DNA of 64,000 nucleotides from Rhizobium grahamii (lineage in GTDB: Bacteria > Pseudomonadota > Alphaproteobacteria > Rhizobiales > Rhizobiaceae): NCBI RefSeq assembly GCF_009498215.1, contig NZ_CP043498.1:2294001-2358000 (forward strand), in the 5' to 3' direction. Numbering within the stretch: position 1 is the stretch's first letter; each line of letters opens with the position of its first letter. Position numbers and translations under genes: made by a program. Positions 53,010 through 63,980 of this stretch are shown piece after piece. A model generated the notes under the pieces. The model saw nothing but the letters and a program-made list of their open reading frames with translations, was not told the origin of the DNA and did not search any database.

Positions 53010-53981
53010 TCAGGCAACTCTATCAGGCGGTTCCTTGCCGTCGAAGAAGGCCGTGATGTTGTCGACGACCTTCATGCCCATGGCCGTTCGCGTTTCTTCC
53101 GTGGCGCTGCCGAGATGCGGCAGGAGCACGACGTTCTCCAACGTGCGCAGCGTCTCCGGCACATGCGGCTCGGCCTCATAGACATCCAACCCGGCGCCCC
53201 GGATGACCCCATTCTTCAACGCGGCAGCCAATGCAGCCTCGTCGACCACGTCGCCACGGGCGGTGTTGATGAGGAATGCGCCCGGCTTCATGGCGGCAAG
53301 GCGCTCGGCGTTCATCAGATGCCTATTCTCGGCACCACCCGGGCAATGCAGCGACACGAAATCGGAAGCGCCAAGCACGTCCTCGACGGTCGGAAGCTGA
53401 CGGGCGCCGTATCGGCTGGCCTCGGCGGGATCCACGGGCGACCGGTTATAGAAAACGACATCCATGCCGAAACCGAAATGGCAACGCCGCGCGAAGGCCT
53501 TGCCGATCCGGCCGAAGCCGATGATACCGACGGTCTTTCCCGTTACCTTCGTGCCGATCATGTGGGTCGGGCACCAGCCTTGCCATTCGCCGGCCCGTAT
53601 CTGTCGCTCGCCCTCCCCGGCGCGACGCGCAACCGACAGAAGCAGCAGCATCGCGATATCGGCGGTGCAGTCGGTCAGAACGCCAGGCGTGTTGGTAACG
53701 ACGATGCCCTGGCTCTTTGCAGCCGCAACGTCGATATGATTGTAGCCGACACCGAAGTTGCCGAGGATCTTCGTCCTGATGTCGCCACCCGCAAAGACCG
53801 TGGCCGGCAGCTTGTCGGAAACGGTCGGCAAAACGCCGTCGTAACGTTGCAGTGCCTGGGCGATCGCCTCCGGCGTCATGGGCTGATCATCGACATTGAA
53901 CGTTGCATCGAAACGTTCGGCGAGCACCGCCTCGACGGCAGCCGGCCAGCGCCGGGTAAGAAGAATCGTCGGACGAGACAT
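53010..53981 (-). CDS. D-2-hydroxyacid dehydrogenase (glyoxylate/hydroxypyruvate reductase-like)
   Basis: 323 residues: catalytic flank domains around an NAD(P)-binding Rossmann domain with GKTVGIIGFGRIGKAFARR, the Arg in INTARGDVVDEAAL, the Glu in LDVYEAEPHVPETL and the His in LLPHLGSAT. Closest to GyaR/GhrB-type glycerate/glyoxylate reductases. ATG 53981 with AAGGAG. Separate from the liv operon by a terminator. Confidence 0.88.
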   Translation of the reverse strand: MSRPTILLTRRWPAAVEAVLAERFDATFNVDDQPMTPEAIAQALQRYDGVLPTVSDKLPATVFAGGDIRTKILGNFGVGYNHIDVAAAKSQGIVVTNTPGVLTDCTADIAMLLLLSVARRAGEGERQIRAGEWQGWCPTHMIGTKVTGKTVGIIGFGRIGKAFARRCHFGFGMDVVFYNRSPVDPAEASRYGARQLPTVEDVLGASDFVSLHCPGGAENRHLMNAERLAAMKPGAFLINTARGDVVDEAALAAALKNGVIRGAGLDVYEAEPHVPETLRTLENVVLLPHLGSATEETRTAMGMKVVDNITAFFDGKEPPDRVA

Positions 53982-54058
53982 GTCGACTCCTTGCATGTTG
54001 AGGGCCGGACGATGCGATAAGCAACGGCTAGGCGCAAGCCAAGGAGCCACCATCTTCC

Positions 54059-54089
54059 AAAAAAGAAGCCCGGCGGTTGGCCGGGCTTC
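54059..54089 (-). terminator. Intrinsic terminator of livK
   Basis: Minus-strand hairpin GAAGCCCGG / CCGGGCTTC (54081-54089 with 54065-54073), 7-nt loop, then T6 (54064-54059). 25 bp after livK. Confidence 0.9.
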
Positions 54090-54113
54090 GATCTATGCAT
54101 GTAGCGATATGGC

Positions 54114-55235
54114 TTAGTCAGCCTTCGGGAAGTAGCTGTACTTGCCGTCTTCGCCCTTCTTCCACTCGTACATGATGTAGCCAGGAAGCTTCGGGTCGCC
54201 CTTCTCATCGAAGGAGATATCGCCGAGGGCGGTCGGGAACGGGCCCTTTGCCTTCATTGCGGCTGCAACGGCTTCTGCGTCCGTCGAACCAGCTGCCTTG
54301 GCAGCGCCGGCGATCGCCTGCATCGCAGAGTAGGAGTACAGCGTGTAAGCTTCCGGGTTGAAGCCGGCAGCCTTGAACTTCGCAACGAGGTCCTTGTTGG
54401 CCGGGTTCAGTGTCGGATCGGGGCCGAAGGTGTTCAGCGTACCGGCAACTGCGTCGCCAGCGATCGATGCCAGTTCGTTCGAGACGATACCGTCACCGGA
54501 AACCAGCGTAGCCTTGAGGCCCTGGTCGGCAGCCTGACGGATGATCAGGCCAGCTTCGGTGTGGAGACCACCCCAGTAGATGATCGAAACGCCGGCTTCC
54601 TTCATCTTGGCGATGAGGGCCGAGAAGTCCTTGTCGCCAACGTTGATGCCTTCGTAGAGAGCTTCCGTAACGCCAGCAGCGTTCAGAGCCTTCTTGGTTT
54701 CGTCAGCGAGACCCTGACCGTAAGGCGTCTTGTCGTGAACGACAGCGATCTTGGCGTCCTTGAAGTGGTCGGCAAGATACTTGCCGGCGATAGCGCCCTG
54801 CTGGTCGTCACGTCCGCAAGTACGGAACGTGTTCCACAGGCCACGCTCGGTGAACTGCGGGTTGGTAGCAGCCGGCGTGATTTCGAGGATGCCGTTTTCA
54901 GCGTAAACTTCGGAAGCCGGGATCGAAACGCCCGAGTTGAAGTGACCGATAACGAACTTGACGCCGTCAGCTGCGAACTTGTTCGCGACCGAGATGCCCT
55001 GCTTCGGGTCGGAGACGTCGTCGCCGAGCACAACCTTGATCTGCTCGCCGTTGATGCCGCCAGCAGCGTTGAGGTCGGCAGCGGCCTGCTCAGCGCCCTT
55101 CTGGAGCTGCGCACCGAAAGCGGCGTTCGGGCCGGTCAGCGGACCAGCGACGCCCACGATAATGTCGGCCCAAGCGTTGCCGCTGAAGGCGACCATCGCC
55201 GTCAGAGCTACAGCCGACAGGAGAGACTTTTTCAT
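54114..55235 (-). CDS. livK: Branched-chain amino-acid binding protein LivK/BraC
   Basis: 373-residue periplasmic receptor: signal peptide ([19 protein letters not shown]), then [27 protein letters not shown] and [26 protein letters not shown], as in BraC/LivK. A single Cys pair ([10 protein letters not shown]) is limited, consistent with this family. Located at the far end of the operon, 121 bp behind DUF6867, so it may have its own promoter and mRNA, as the stoichiometry of binding proteins demands. Confidence 0.94.
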   Translation of the reverse strand: MKKSLLSAVALTAMVAFSGNAWADIIVGVAGPLTGPNAAFGAQLQKGAEQAAADLNAAGGINGEQIKVVLGDDVSDPKQGISVANKFAADGVKFVIGHFNSGVSIPASEVYAENGILEITPAATNPQFTERGLWNTFRTCGRDDQQGAIAGKYLADHFKDAKIAVVHDKTPYGQGLADETKKALNAAGVTEALYEGINVGDKDFSALIAKMKEAGVSIIYWGGLHTEAGLIIRQAADQGLKATLVSGDGIVSNELASIAGDAVAGTLNTFGPDPTLNPANKDLVAKFKAAGFNPEAYTLYSYSAMQAIAGAAKAAGSTDAEAVAAAMKAKGPFPTALGDISFDEKGDPKLPGYIMYEWKKGEDGKYSYFPKAD

Positions 55236-55356
55236 TCCGTTACTCCCAATTTTTTTAGCGGGTTCCGTTCCACGAACCCAACGCAGTACCCACCTTACCG
55301 CGCCAGGAAACTTGTTCCACTCCAAGGGGCAGTCTGTCCCTAGTTTCAACCGGCTG

Positions 55357-55710
55357 TCAATGTTTTGCCTTCCAGGAGAAGGGGGATGTCTTTTCGTATA
55401 GCCAGTAGTAGTTATTGACCATCTGGTTGGTGCGGCGATAGCGGTAGCCGGCCGTCGAGAAGATCAAAAGAAGCACTACGTCGATGACGTAGTAGAAGGC
55501 GCTGAGAAACGGCCCATCGAAGAGCGCGTGATGCAGAAACTGCATCGCGACTCCCAGCAGAAGCGTATAGGCAACCACCAGCGGGTATTCGCTCCAGCCT
55601 TCGGCCGCGGCGCGACCGGCACGCCATGCAGTCCAAAAGCCGATCAGCACGACGACGAGGCGGATGACGCTACGAACGCCGGTATCGCCTTCAAAGAAAA
55701 GTCCCTGCAT
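55357..55710 (-). CDS. DUF6867-type small membrane protein in the liv operon
   Basis: 117 residues with three helices ([63 protein letters not shown]) and a charged tail ([23 protein letters not shown]). It lies between livF and livK and is recurrent at this site in rhizobia. Function unknown; a role as an accessory of the transporter is by position. Confidence 0.7.
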   Translation of the reverse strand: MQGLFFEGDTGVRSVIRLVVVLIGFWTAWRAGRAAAEGWSEYPLVVAYTLLLGVAMQFLHHALFDGPFLSAFYYVIDVVLLLIFSTAGYRYRRTNQMVNNYYWLYEKTSPFSWKAKH

Positions 55711-55734
55711 ATCAAAGTCTCCTCTTCGTCATGC

Positions 55735-56463
55735 TCAATGCCGTCCGCCTTCGAGATAGGCGGCGCGAACCTCGGGATTGGCAAGCAGTTCCTGGCCGGA
55801 GCCCGACATCGTCACCTTGCCGTTGACCATGACATAGGCCCGGTCGGACAGCTTCAGCGCTGCGAATGCGTTCTGCTCAACGAGGAACACGGTCAGCCCC
55901 TCGTCCTTGTTCAGCTTCTTGATCGCCTCGAAGATGCCCTTGACGATCAGCGGCGCGAGGCCGAGCGACGGCTCGTCGAGAAGCAAAAGCTTCGGGCGCG
56001 CCATCAGCGCGCGGCCGATCGACAGCATCTGCTGCTCGCCGCCCGAAAGCGTGCCGCCGCGTTGCGTCTGGCGCTCCTTCAGGCGCGGGAACATCGCAAA
56101 GATTTTCTCCACGTCTTCCTTGAAGTATTTCAGGTTGTCGAGGCCGGCGCCCATCTGCAGATTTTCCATCACGCTCATGCGCGGGAAAATACGGCGCCCT
56201 TCCGGCGACTGCGCGATGCGCAGGCGGGCGATTTCGTGAGTCGGCATCCTGGTGATGTCACGGCCTTCAAAGACGACCGAGCCGCTACGCGCCTGCGGGC
56301 TGCCGCAGATCGTCATCATCAGTGTCGACTTGCCGGCGCCATTGGCACCGATCAGGCTGACGATTTCGCCCTGGTTGACTTCGACGTCGATACCGGCAAG
56401 CGCGCGGATGTTGCCGTAGTAGGTTTCGACACCCTGGACCTTGAGAAGTGGCTGACCGGTCAT
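55735..56463 (-). CDS. livF: Branched-chain amino-acid ABC ATPase LivF
   Basis: 242 residues: Walker A GANGAGKSTLMM, signature LSGGEQQMLSIGRALM, Walker B LLLLDEPSLGLAP. ATG 56463 shares its region with the livG stop, so the two are coupled. Confidence 0.94.
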   Translation of the reverse strand: MTGQPLLKVQGVETYYGNIRALAGIDVEVNQGEIVSLIGANGAGKSTLMMTICGSPQARSGSVVFEGRDITRMPTHEIARLRIAQSPEGRRIFPRMSVMENLQMGAGLDNLKYFKEDVEKIFAMFPRLKERQTQRGGTLSGGEQQMLSIGRALMARPKLLLLDEPSLGLAPLIVKGIFEAIKKLNKDEGLTVFLVEQNAFAALKLSDRAYVMVNGKVTMSGSGQELLANPEVRAAYLEGGRH

Positions 56464-57335
56464 CAGTGCGTACCTCCTTCGAGGTTCTCGACGTCTGCGA
56501 TCACTTGTTCCACTTCCTCGTCTTCGACACCGAGATAGGCCGCGATGACCTTCGGATCGTTCTTCACATGGTCAGGCGTGCCGTCTGAAATCTTCTGCCC
56601 GTATTCGAGCACGACGACATGGTCGGAAATTTCCATGACCACGGACATGTCGTGTTCGATCAGGAGCAGCGACGTGCCCTCGTCACGGATCCCGCGCAGG
56701 AGCGCGTTCAGCGTCAGCGATTCCTTCGGGTTCAGACCGGCAGCCGGCTCGTCCAGGCAGAGGAGTTCCGGCCCCGTGCACATGGCGCGCGCGATTTCCA
56801 GGCGACGCTGCGCACCGTATGGCAGGTCGCCGGCGGGATCGTCGGCGCGATCGATCAGATCAGCCTTCTCCAGCCAGTAGCGGGCAACCTCAATCGCGTT
56901 CTTGGCTTCCGCGCTGTAGCGGCCGATGCCGAGCAGGCCGAGAATGGTGTAGCCCGATGCCAGCATCAGCTTGTTGTGCTGCGCGACCAGAAGGTTTTCG
57001 AGAACCGTCAGGCCGGAAAACAGCCGGATGTTCTGGAACGTACGCGCGACCTTGGCTTCGCGGGTGATCCGGAAGTCAGGCAGACGCTCCAGCAGGTATT
57101 CCTTGCCGCTCTTCTGCTGCAGGGTGATCATGCCCATGGTCGGCTTGTAGAAGCCGGTGATGCAGTTGAAGACGGTGGTCTTGCCGGCGCCGTTCGGTCC
57201 GATCAGCGCGGTAATATCGCCGCGCTTGGCTTCGAACGAGAAGTCGTTGATCGCCATCAGGCCGCCGAACTTCATCGACAGGTGCTCGACCTTGAGCAGG
57301 GTATCGCTGGTCATGGTGTTTTCCTGAGGGCTCAT
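56463..57335 (-). CDS. livG: Branched-chain amino-acid ABC ATPase LivG
   Basis: 290 residues: Walker A GPNGAGKTTVFNCITGFYKP, signature LPYGAQRRLEIARAM, Walker B LLCLDEPAAGLNP, and the LivG-type tail. ATG 57335 overlaps the livM stop (TGATG); an internal ATG at 57314 is also possible. C-terminus is longer than average, ending in an acidic EDEEVEQ stretch. Confidence 0.93.
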   Translation of the reverse strand: MSPQENTMTSDTLLKVEHLSMKFGGLMAINDFSFEAKRGDITALIGPNGAGKTTVFNCITGFYKPTMGMITLQQKSGKEYLLERLPDFRITREAKVARTFQNIRLFSGLTVLENLLVAQHNKLMLASGYTILGLLGIGRYSAEAKNAIEVARYWLEKADLIDRADDPAGDLPYGAQRRLEIARAMCTGPELLCLDEPAAGLNPKESLTLNALLRGIRDEGTSLLLIEHDMSVVMEISDHVVVLEYGQKISDGTPDHVKNDPKVIAAYLGVEDEEVEQVIADVENLEGGTH

Positions 57336-58726
57336 CAGCCGTGGCCCTCCTTGGTGAAGCTGCCGGAAACGGATTTCCGCTCCTTGAGGAAGGCCGTCGG
57401 CTCACGCGATCCCACGAAGCCGCGTGGCTTAATGAGCATGACGACGACCATCGCCAGACCGAAGAGCAGCATGCGGTAGAGTTCCGGCGTGAAGTCGGGC
57501 CCGAAGATGAGCTTCAGGAACTCCATCTCGCGCAGCATTTCCGTGCCGCCGATCATGACGATCGCTGCAATCGCGATGCCGGTCAACGAGCCCATGCCGC
57601 CAAGAACGACGATGGCGAGGATGACGGCCGATTCCAGGAACACGAAGGATTCAGGCGATACGAAGCCCTGGCGAGCGGCGAAGAAGGAGCCGGCGAAGCC
57701 ACCGAACATTGCACCCGTGGCGAATGCCGTGAGCTTGGTCGTCACCGTGTTGATGCCGAGCGAACGACAGGCGATCTCGTCTTCGCGAAGCGCTTCCCAC
57801 GCACGGCCGATCGGCATGCGGCGCAGGCGGATCGTCACGTAAGCCGTCAGCAGGCAGAGCGCCAGGATCAGATAGAACAGGAAGATCTTGTAGTAGGCCG
57901 ACGAGATCGGCAGGTGGAACAGCTTGGCGAAGCCGTGCGGGCTGGCATCGAAGGGAATGCCGAAAAGCGTTGCCTTCGGGATGCTCGAGATGCCGAACGT
58001 GCCCTTTGTCAGATCGGTCCAGTTGATGATCACGAGGCGGATGATTTCGCCGAATGCCAGCGTCACGATCGCCAGGTAGTCACCGCGCAGACGCAGGACC
58101 GGGAAGCCGAGAATGATGCCCCAGAGACCGGCGAGAATGCCCGACAACGGCAACAGAACCCAGAAGGACAGGCCGAAATAGCTTGACAACAGCGCGTAGG
58201 AATAGGCGCCGACCGCATAGAAGGCGACGTAACCGAGGTCGAGCAGACCGGCGAGACCAACGACGATGTTCAGACCCCAGGCCAGCATCACGTAGATCAG
58301 GATCTGGATGCCGAAGTTATCGACCCACTTCAGCGAACCCTGTGCGCCCACAAGCGCGACGATGACCATCGGATAGAGCAGCAGCGCCACCAGCGCGATC
58401 TTCAGGAAGTGCGCGTGGAAGAAGCCCTTCTTCTCGGAGATATCGAGTTCGCCGCTGCGCGCCTTGGCGAGCTTGCGGGCATCGAGATGCGGGCGCAGGA
58501 AGACGACGACGGCAAACCGGCCGACTGCGGCGATGGCGACGAAGATCGCCAGAAGGCCCCAGCGCTGAACGACGATCAGTTCGTTGCTGATGTTCTGCTG
58601 CGTGCCGAGGCCGACATAGAGAACGAACATGCCGAACGAGATCAGGCCTGCGAATATAGCTTCTTTAATACCCGTCTGGACAAGTCCGGGTGCGGGCTTG
58701 CCAGCGGAGTTTCCAACATTTGCCAT
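57335..58726 (-). CDS. livM: Branched-chain amino-acid ABC permease LivM
   Basis: 463 residues with about ten helices; the core ([67 protein letters not shown]) is typical LivM. The N-terminal 110 residues add two to three helices and a charged stretch ([24 protein letters not shown]) as seen in other rhizobial BraE proteins. 4 bp after livH. Confidence 0.93.
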   Translation of the reverse strand: MANVGNSAGKPAPGLVQTGIKEAIFAGLISFGMFVLYVGLGTQQNISNELIVVQRWGLLAIFVAIAAVGRFAVVVFLRPHLDARKLAKARSGELDISEKKGFFHAHFLKIALVALLLYPMVIVALVGAQGSLKWVDNFGIQILIYVMLAWGLNIVVGLAGLLDLGYVAFYAVGAYSYALLSSYFGLSFWVLLPLSGILAGLWGIILGFPVLRLRGDYLAIVTLAFGEIIRLVIINWTDLTKGTFGISSIPKATLFGIPFDASPHGFAKLFHLPISSAYYKIFLFYLILALCLLTAYVTIRLRRMPIGRAWEALREDEIACRSLGINTVTTKLTAFATGAMFGGFAGSFFAARQGFVSPESFVFLESAVILAIVVLGGMGSLTGIAIAAIVMIGGTEMLREMEFLKLIFGPDFTPELYRMLLFGLAMVVVMLIKPRGFVGSREPTAFLKERKSVSGSFTKEGHG

Positions 58727-58730
58727 GACG

Positions 58731-59633
<903 letters not shown>

Positions 59634-60029
59634 ATGTCATTTCCCCTGGATGCCGGTCAGATCAACCTGCATCTCTTGTTATTAGAACCCTTATTGAGCT
59701 CTTGATTAAGGATTTCATACTGCTTTCAAACCAAAAGGGAAGCGCAAAATCGCAATGCCCCAAAGTTCTTTGCCTTTTTGGTGAAAATGACTTTTTTTAA
59801 CTCAATAAGTTGATTTTTTTAACATGCACTGCCCGGAAAACGCCGGATTTGATTGCATTTGCCGGAGATTGCGGTTCGCTTTGAAGCATGCTTACAAGGA
59901 CACGAGAGCAGGTATCGCAGGCTTCGTGCGGACAGAATGCACGCGAATGTGCGCTAAGGATGCGGCGTGCAATCCGAAGTGAAATCACCTATATCTGCAT
60001 CGATAGCAATATACCGAACACAAAGCGAA
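59634..60029. other. 396-bp divergent region upstream of livH and cysQ-like gene
   Basis: AT-rich between 59690 and 59830 (T- and A-tracts, TTTTTTTAACTC, TTGATTTTTTTAAC), fitting a promoter region for livH; no tRNA, repeat or gene is supported. An in-frame GTG at 59967 could lengthen the cysQ-like gene. Confidence 0.5.
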
Positions 60030-60824
60030 ATGCTCCAAACCTTCGAACGCGCTGCTCTTGAGGCAGGGCAAGCCATCCTGGAAATCTATGCGCGCGGCTG
60101 CGCCAGCGCAAAGAAGGCCGACGACAGCCCGGTCACGATCGCCGACGAGGAAGCGGAGCGCATCATTCTTCGCCACCTGCACGAAGATTTTCCGGACATA
60201 CCCGTCATCGCCGAGGAATCGGTTGCCGCGGGGATCGTCCCCGCGATTGGCCATGCCTTCTTCCTTGTCGACCCTCTCGACGGTACACGTGAGTTCATCG
60301 ACCGGCGTGGCGAGTTCACCGTCAACATCGCTTATATCGTCGATGGCGCACCGGTTGCGGGCATTGTCTACGCGCCGGCCTTGAGCCTTGCCTTCTCCGG
60401 CGAAGGCAATCGCGCCGAGAAGATGTTCATCGATGCATCCTTTCGCGTCGAGCGGCGTGCATTCATCAATGTTCGGACACAGCCGTCGGATCGGTCCGCG
60501 CTGGCCAGCCGTTCGCATAACAGCCCCCAGACCGAACGTTTTCTCGCCGAGAATGCCATTTCACGCTGCACCAACATCGGCTCGTCGCTGAAATTCTGTC
60601 TGCTGGCAGAAGGCGGCGCGGACGTTTACCCGCGCTTCACACGCACGATGGAGTGGGACACGGCCGCCGGCGATGCAGTCCTGCGCGCGGCTGGCGGAAC
60701 CACGGTAACGCTCGACGGCGCACCGCTCACCTACGGCAAGGTCGGTCAAACCGAGGATAGCGATTTCGCCAACCCCAACTTCATATCCTGGGGCGGGCGT
60801 CCGCCGGTGCTGTCAGGCGCATGA
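60030..60824 (+). CDS. cysQ: CysQ-like 3'(2'),5'-bisphosphate nucleotidase / inositol monophosphatase family
   Basis: 264 residues. Motif A DPLDGTREFIDRRGEFTVNIAYI and metal-binding VIAEES upstream, and motif B WDTAAGDAVLRAAGG identify the inositol-phosphatase superfamily; DGTREFI with VNIA fits CysQ (PAP phosphatase) better than SuhB. It recycles 3'-phosphoadenosine 5'-phosphate made in sulfate assimilation. ATG 60030 gives typical length. Confidence 0.82.
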   Translation: MLQTFERAALEAGQAILEIYARGCASAKKADDSPVTIADEEAERIILRHLHEDFPDIPVIAEESVAAGIVPAIGHAFFLVDPLDGTREFIDRRGEFTVNIAYIVDGAPVAGIVYAPALSLAFSGEGNRAEKMFIDASFRVERRAFINVRTQPSDRSALASRSHNSPQTERFLAENAISRCTNIGSSLKFCLLAEGGADVYPRFTRTMEWDTAAGDAVLRAAGGTTVTLDGAPLTYGKVGQTEDSDFANPNFISWGGRPPVLSGA

Positions 60825-60950
60825 TTCTTCGAGAAAACCAAGGTTAATCAACAGCTCCACAGCGCCTTGCTCCCCGTCCGCCGCTAACTCTCTAGGATTC
60901 AGCGCAACGAAGCAGCATCGGAAACACCGATGCCAAGACGGAGCGCCTTG

Positions 60951-61988
60951 ATGTCGGACCAGACAGCCAACCTTGCCCTGCCCTACATACTGCCCTCGCA
61001 GGCACAGAAGCACGTGACACATAACGAGGCCCTGCAGCGCCTCGACGCCGCCGTGCAATTGACGGTGCATCAACAACTGACCGCGCCGCCCGCCACCCCT
61101 GCGGAGGGGGATTGCTACCTCGTTCTGCCTGGCGCCACCGCAGCTTGGGCTGGAAAAGACGGCCAACTTGCGATGCGCCAGGACGCGGCCTGGCTTTATC
61201 TCTCCCCCAAAAGCGGTTGGTGCGCACTATTCCGCGAAACCGGCGAAATGCGCAGCTTCGACGGCGCTGTATGGCAGGCGATTTCGCTCCGAAGCGACCG
61301 ATCGGTTGCCATGATCGGGATCAACGCCGCGCCCGACGACACGAATCGGCTGGCGGTCTCGTCACCGGCGAGCCTCTTCAGCCATGAAGGATATGGCCAT
61401 CAGCTGAAACTCAACAAGGCTGCGGTCGGCGAGACCGGCACGATTCTCTTCCAGACGGCCTGGGCCGGGCGGGCCGAAATGGGATTGGCCGGTAATGACG
61501 ATTTCTCGATCAAGGTCAGCAGTGACGGCAGCAACTGGAAGACGGCGTTGCGAATCTCCGGCACTGGAATTGTCGAGACTCCCGAGCGGCCGGCAGCGGC
61601 GGCATCGCGAACTGCAGGCACGGCAACACCCACCTCAGGCAGCCTGACGGGCTTCGACGCCCTTCGCCTTCTTCAGGGGAGCATACAGCTCGGGGCAGCG
61701 GTGCCTTCGGGCAACGGACAGCGCCTCGTCGTTCCCTCGGCTGGCCTCTACATTCTTTCGCTGAACGTCCGCACGCTGAGCTCGTCCGGGTATGGCCTCG
61801 CCATCGAGGCGAACGGAGCGACGGTGCTCGCCGCGCTCGAGGGTCAGGCATCAGCCTCCCCTGCCCGGCAATCCGTAACGGCTCTTGCGCGGCTCGAGGC
61901 AGGTGATTGGCTTGCCCTGCGCCATACCGGCACAGCGCTCTACGAATTCGGAGAATCCAAAACAGAGCTCGCCATTGCGCTGCTCTGA
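60951..61988 (+). CDS. DUF2793 protein, phage-tail-like
   Basis: 345 residues; the N-terminal ~110 (LALPYILPSQAQKHVTHNEALQRLDAAVQ, AGKDGQLAMRQDAAWLYLSPKSGW) is a DUF2793 domain, first seen in gene-transfer-agent and prophage tail regions of alphaproteobacteria. The C-terminal part contains a beta-rich end (AGLYILSLNVRTLSSSGYGLAI) that resembles C1q/TNF-like adhesion or tail-fibre heads. ATG 60951 with ACGGAG. No other phage gene is nearby, so it is an orphan cargo gene or an exported adhesion-like protein without signal peptide. Confidence 0.72.
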   Translation: MSDQTANLALPYILPSQAQKHVTHNEALQRLDAAVQLTVHQQLTAPPATPAEGDCYLVLPGATAAWAGKDGQLAMRQDAAWLYLSPKSGWCALFRETGEMRSFDGAVWQAISLRSDRSVAMIGINAAPDDTNRLAVSSPASLFSHEGYGHQLKLNKAAVGETGTILFQTAWAGRAEMGLAGNDDFSIKVSSDGSNWKTALRISGTGIVETPERPAAAASRTAGTATPTSGSLTGFDALRLLQGSIQLGAAVPSGNGQRLVVPSAGLYILSLNVRTLSSSGYGLAIEANGATVLAALEGQASASPARQSVTALARLEAGDWLALRHTGTALYEFGESKTELAIALL

Positions 61989-61995
61989 CCTGTCT

Positions 61996-62733
61996 TCAGA
62001 GCAGACGGTAGCGGAATGCTCGGGCAATCGCCTGCATGCGATTGACCGAGTCGAGCTTGCGCATCGCGCTCTTCAGATAGCCGACAACGGTGTGCGACGA
62101 GAGGTTGAGGATAATCGCGATCTCGTCGCTGCTCTTGCCGGCGGCTGACCACCGGAGACACTCGATTTCACGGCTGCTGAGACTTTCGGGAGGCTGTTCG
62201 GTCGGATGATCCTTTGCGAACAACTCCAGAAACTCGATGCTCTGGAAGACCATCGCCATGGCCTCTTCGCGTCCGATCTTCGGCCGCTCGCCTGAAAAGG
62301 CGAAAATATACTGCCGCAGCTCGGCGTCATGCAGCGAAAATGCGAATGTGCTCTTCAGTCCGCGCTCGCGAAAAAGCGCCGTAAGCGCCGAGTTTTCCTG
62401 GTTGGCCGCGGTTGCTTCGAACGGCGCCTGATCGCAGAAAACGGGAACGATCGATCGCCGTATCCTATTCACAAGCTTACAATAATAGAAAAGATCGGCC
62501 CCGTCATAGAAGGACAGAAGCTCCTCCGGCCAGTTGCTTGAAAGACAGTTGGCTGAGAAGCTGGCGCGGTCGCCACGGGGAAAGGCAGCAAGCAAGTAAT
62601 ATTGAAAGCCGCCCGACTTCGCCATTGCTTCCATGCGCTCGTCCGGCGCACTTGGCATGGTCCGCGCCGGCATATCGGGGCGTAAAACGGCATCGTCGGC
62701 GCTGTCGGAGACGGCGCGCACTTGCTTTCCCAT
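61996..62733 (-). CDS. LuxR-type regulator with autoinducer-binding-like domain
   Basis: 245 residues. N-terminal part resembles the autoinducer-binding domain (PEELLSFYDGADLFYYCKLVNRIRRSIVPVFCD, GLKSTFAFSLHDAELRQYIFAFSGE); C-terminal GerE HTH (LSSREIECLRWSAAGKSSDEIAIILNLSSHTVVGYLKSAMRKLDSVNRMQAIARA). No LuxI-type gene is in the window, so it may be an orphan (solo) or a VisR-like regulator. Convergent to the DUF2793 gene by 8 bp. Confidence 0.82.
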   Translation of the reverse strand: MGKQVRAVSDSADDAVLRPDMPARTMPSAPDERMEAMAKSGGFQYYLLAAFPRGDRASFSANCLSSNWPEELLSFYDGADLFYYCKLVNRIRRSIVPVFCDQAPFEATAANQENSALTALFRERGLKSTFAFSLHDAELRQYIFAFSGERPKIGREEAMAMVFQSIEFLELFAKDHPTEQPPESLSSREIECLRWSAAGKSSDEIAIILNLSSHTVVGYLKSAMRKLDSVNRMQAIARAFRYRLL

Positions 62734-63135
62734 CGAGACTTCCCACGGCTGCCGGCGTCGTCTGATGTCCTTGCCGTATGGTGGCAGCCTTCACGAAAAC
62801 CGGAAAAAGCCGACGACTCCAGTCCCGATAACGGGATGGAGCAGATGGCCTGAAGTCATTCCGGACATGAGGATAAGAACGGAGACGGGGTCTGGCGCTT
62901 ACATTCTATGTTGCGGTGCTTATAAGATGACGAAGATCAAATGCCCAACGCGCAATGCGCATGGCTCCCATGCATTTGTTACAAATTTACGTAACGGGAG
63001 GTTGCCGGGACCGTTTTACTGCTTCGCATCAGCAGCAACTAAACTTCTTATCAAAGTCTTACGATGTGCTTAGGCAATTTTTAAATGTGACAAGCTAGAG
63101 TGGCTGCCGTGGTCTTGAGTTGTGTAGAGAGTCCA
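62734..63135. other. 402-bp intergenic region upstream of sciP
   Basis: No gene supported. A GTTAC-N8-GTAAC inverted repeat (62978-62995) in an AT-rich stretch, and a small TCCCG-ATAA-CGGGA hairpin near 62823-62836, are the only structures. A CtrA full site (TTAA-N7-TTAA) was looked for and not found in the last 100 bp. Confidence 0.45.
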
Positions 63136-63411
63136 ATGACCGAAATGATACGTCCCCGAGTGAAATATGTCATCGGCCCCGATGGCAGCCCGCTGACGAT
63201 TGCGGATCTTCCACCGCCGAATACCCGGCGCTGGGTAATCCGTCGCAAGGCAGAGGTTGTCGCGGCTGTTCGCGGTGGCTTGTTGAGCTTGGAAGAAGCC
63301 TGCGAACGTTACACCCTGACCGTCGAGGAGTTTCTCTCCTGGCAGTCGTCGATCAACAGCCATGGCCTGGCCGGGCTGCGCACCACACGTATCCAGCAGT
63401 ATCGTCACTAG
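63136..63411 (+). CDS. sciP: CtrA inhibitor SciP (DUF1153)
   Basis: 91 residues. RPRVKYVIGPDGSPLTIADLPPPNTRRWVIRRKAEVVAAVRGGLLSLEEACERY is very conserved in SciP, which binds CtrA on DNA and blocks its activation of target promoters in swarmer cells. ATG 63136 is the natural start; the sequence upstream is not conserved. Length and motif fit alpha-proteobacterial SciP. Confidence 0.93.
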   Translation: MTEMIRPRVKYVIGPDGSPLTIADLPPPNTRRWVIRRKAEVVAAVRGGLLSLEEACERYTLTVEEFLSWQSSINSHGLAGLRTTRIQQYRH

Positions 63412-63698
63412 ACAGCTCATCCGAGCAACGATTTTCGTTTCGGGCCGAAAGCACCCCGGTGCTACAGCGGCCCGAAACCGTTGATGCCGACAGTGGCATC
63501 ATGACTCGCCAGAGTCGGCGCGTGTCAACGTCCTTCAAAGACCACTTGGACGTCCACGCCGCCGGCGGCAGGCAAAACCTCGCCGTACCTCGATCGCGCC
63601 CCTCTCCTTTATCGAACAGTGTGTCCTCAGGTGCCGGCTTGGCGCACGCAAGGTCCCGTGCGAAGTTCTTCCTGCACTCTCTGCGAGGAAGATAATCG
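63412..63698. other. 287-bp intergenic stretch after sciP
   Basis: No gene, repeat or clear terminator seen. An open frame crosses on the minus strand but has no family features. Confidence 0.4.
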
Positions 63699-63980
63699 AT
63701 GGAAATCAAGAACGAAGACAACACCTCTGGCGGCCGCTATGTCGCGGAGCTCGACGGGCATCAGGCTGAGATGACGTTCTCGCGCACCAATGCGAAGCTG
63801 ATCATCATCGATCATACCGGCGTGCCGGATGCCTTAAGGGGCAAAGGTGTCGGACAAGCCCTCGCCGCTCACGCAATCGACGAAGCCAGACGCGGCGGCT
63901 GGAGGATCTTTCCGCTGTGCCCGTTCTTCAAGGCTCAGGCTCAACGACACGAAGAATGGCGCGACGTCGTCAATCTCTGA
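63699..63980 (+). CDS. Small GNAT-fold acetyltransferase (YidJ/NATD1-like)
   Basis: 93 residues, compact GNAT of the Gtn10/NATD1-like group: GRYVAELDGHQAEMTFSR, IIDHTGVPDALRGKGVGQALAAHAIDEARRGGW (acetyl-CoA loop RGKGVG), IFPLCPFFKAQAQRHEEW with Cys in the family-typical PLCPF. It may have acetyl-CoA binding or modifying activity; substrate unknown. GAGGAAG upstream of ATG. Confidence 0.85.
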   Translation: MEIKNEDNTSGGRYVAELDGHQAEMTFSRTNAKLIIIDHTGVPDALRGKGVGQALAAHAIDEARRGGWRIFPLCPFFKAQAQRHEEWRDVVNL

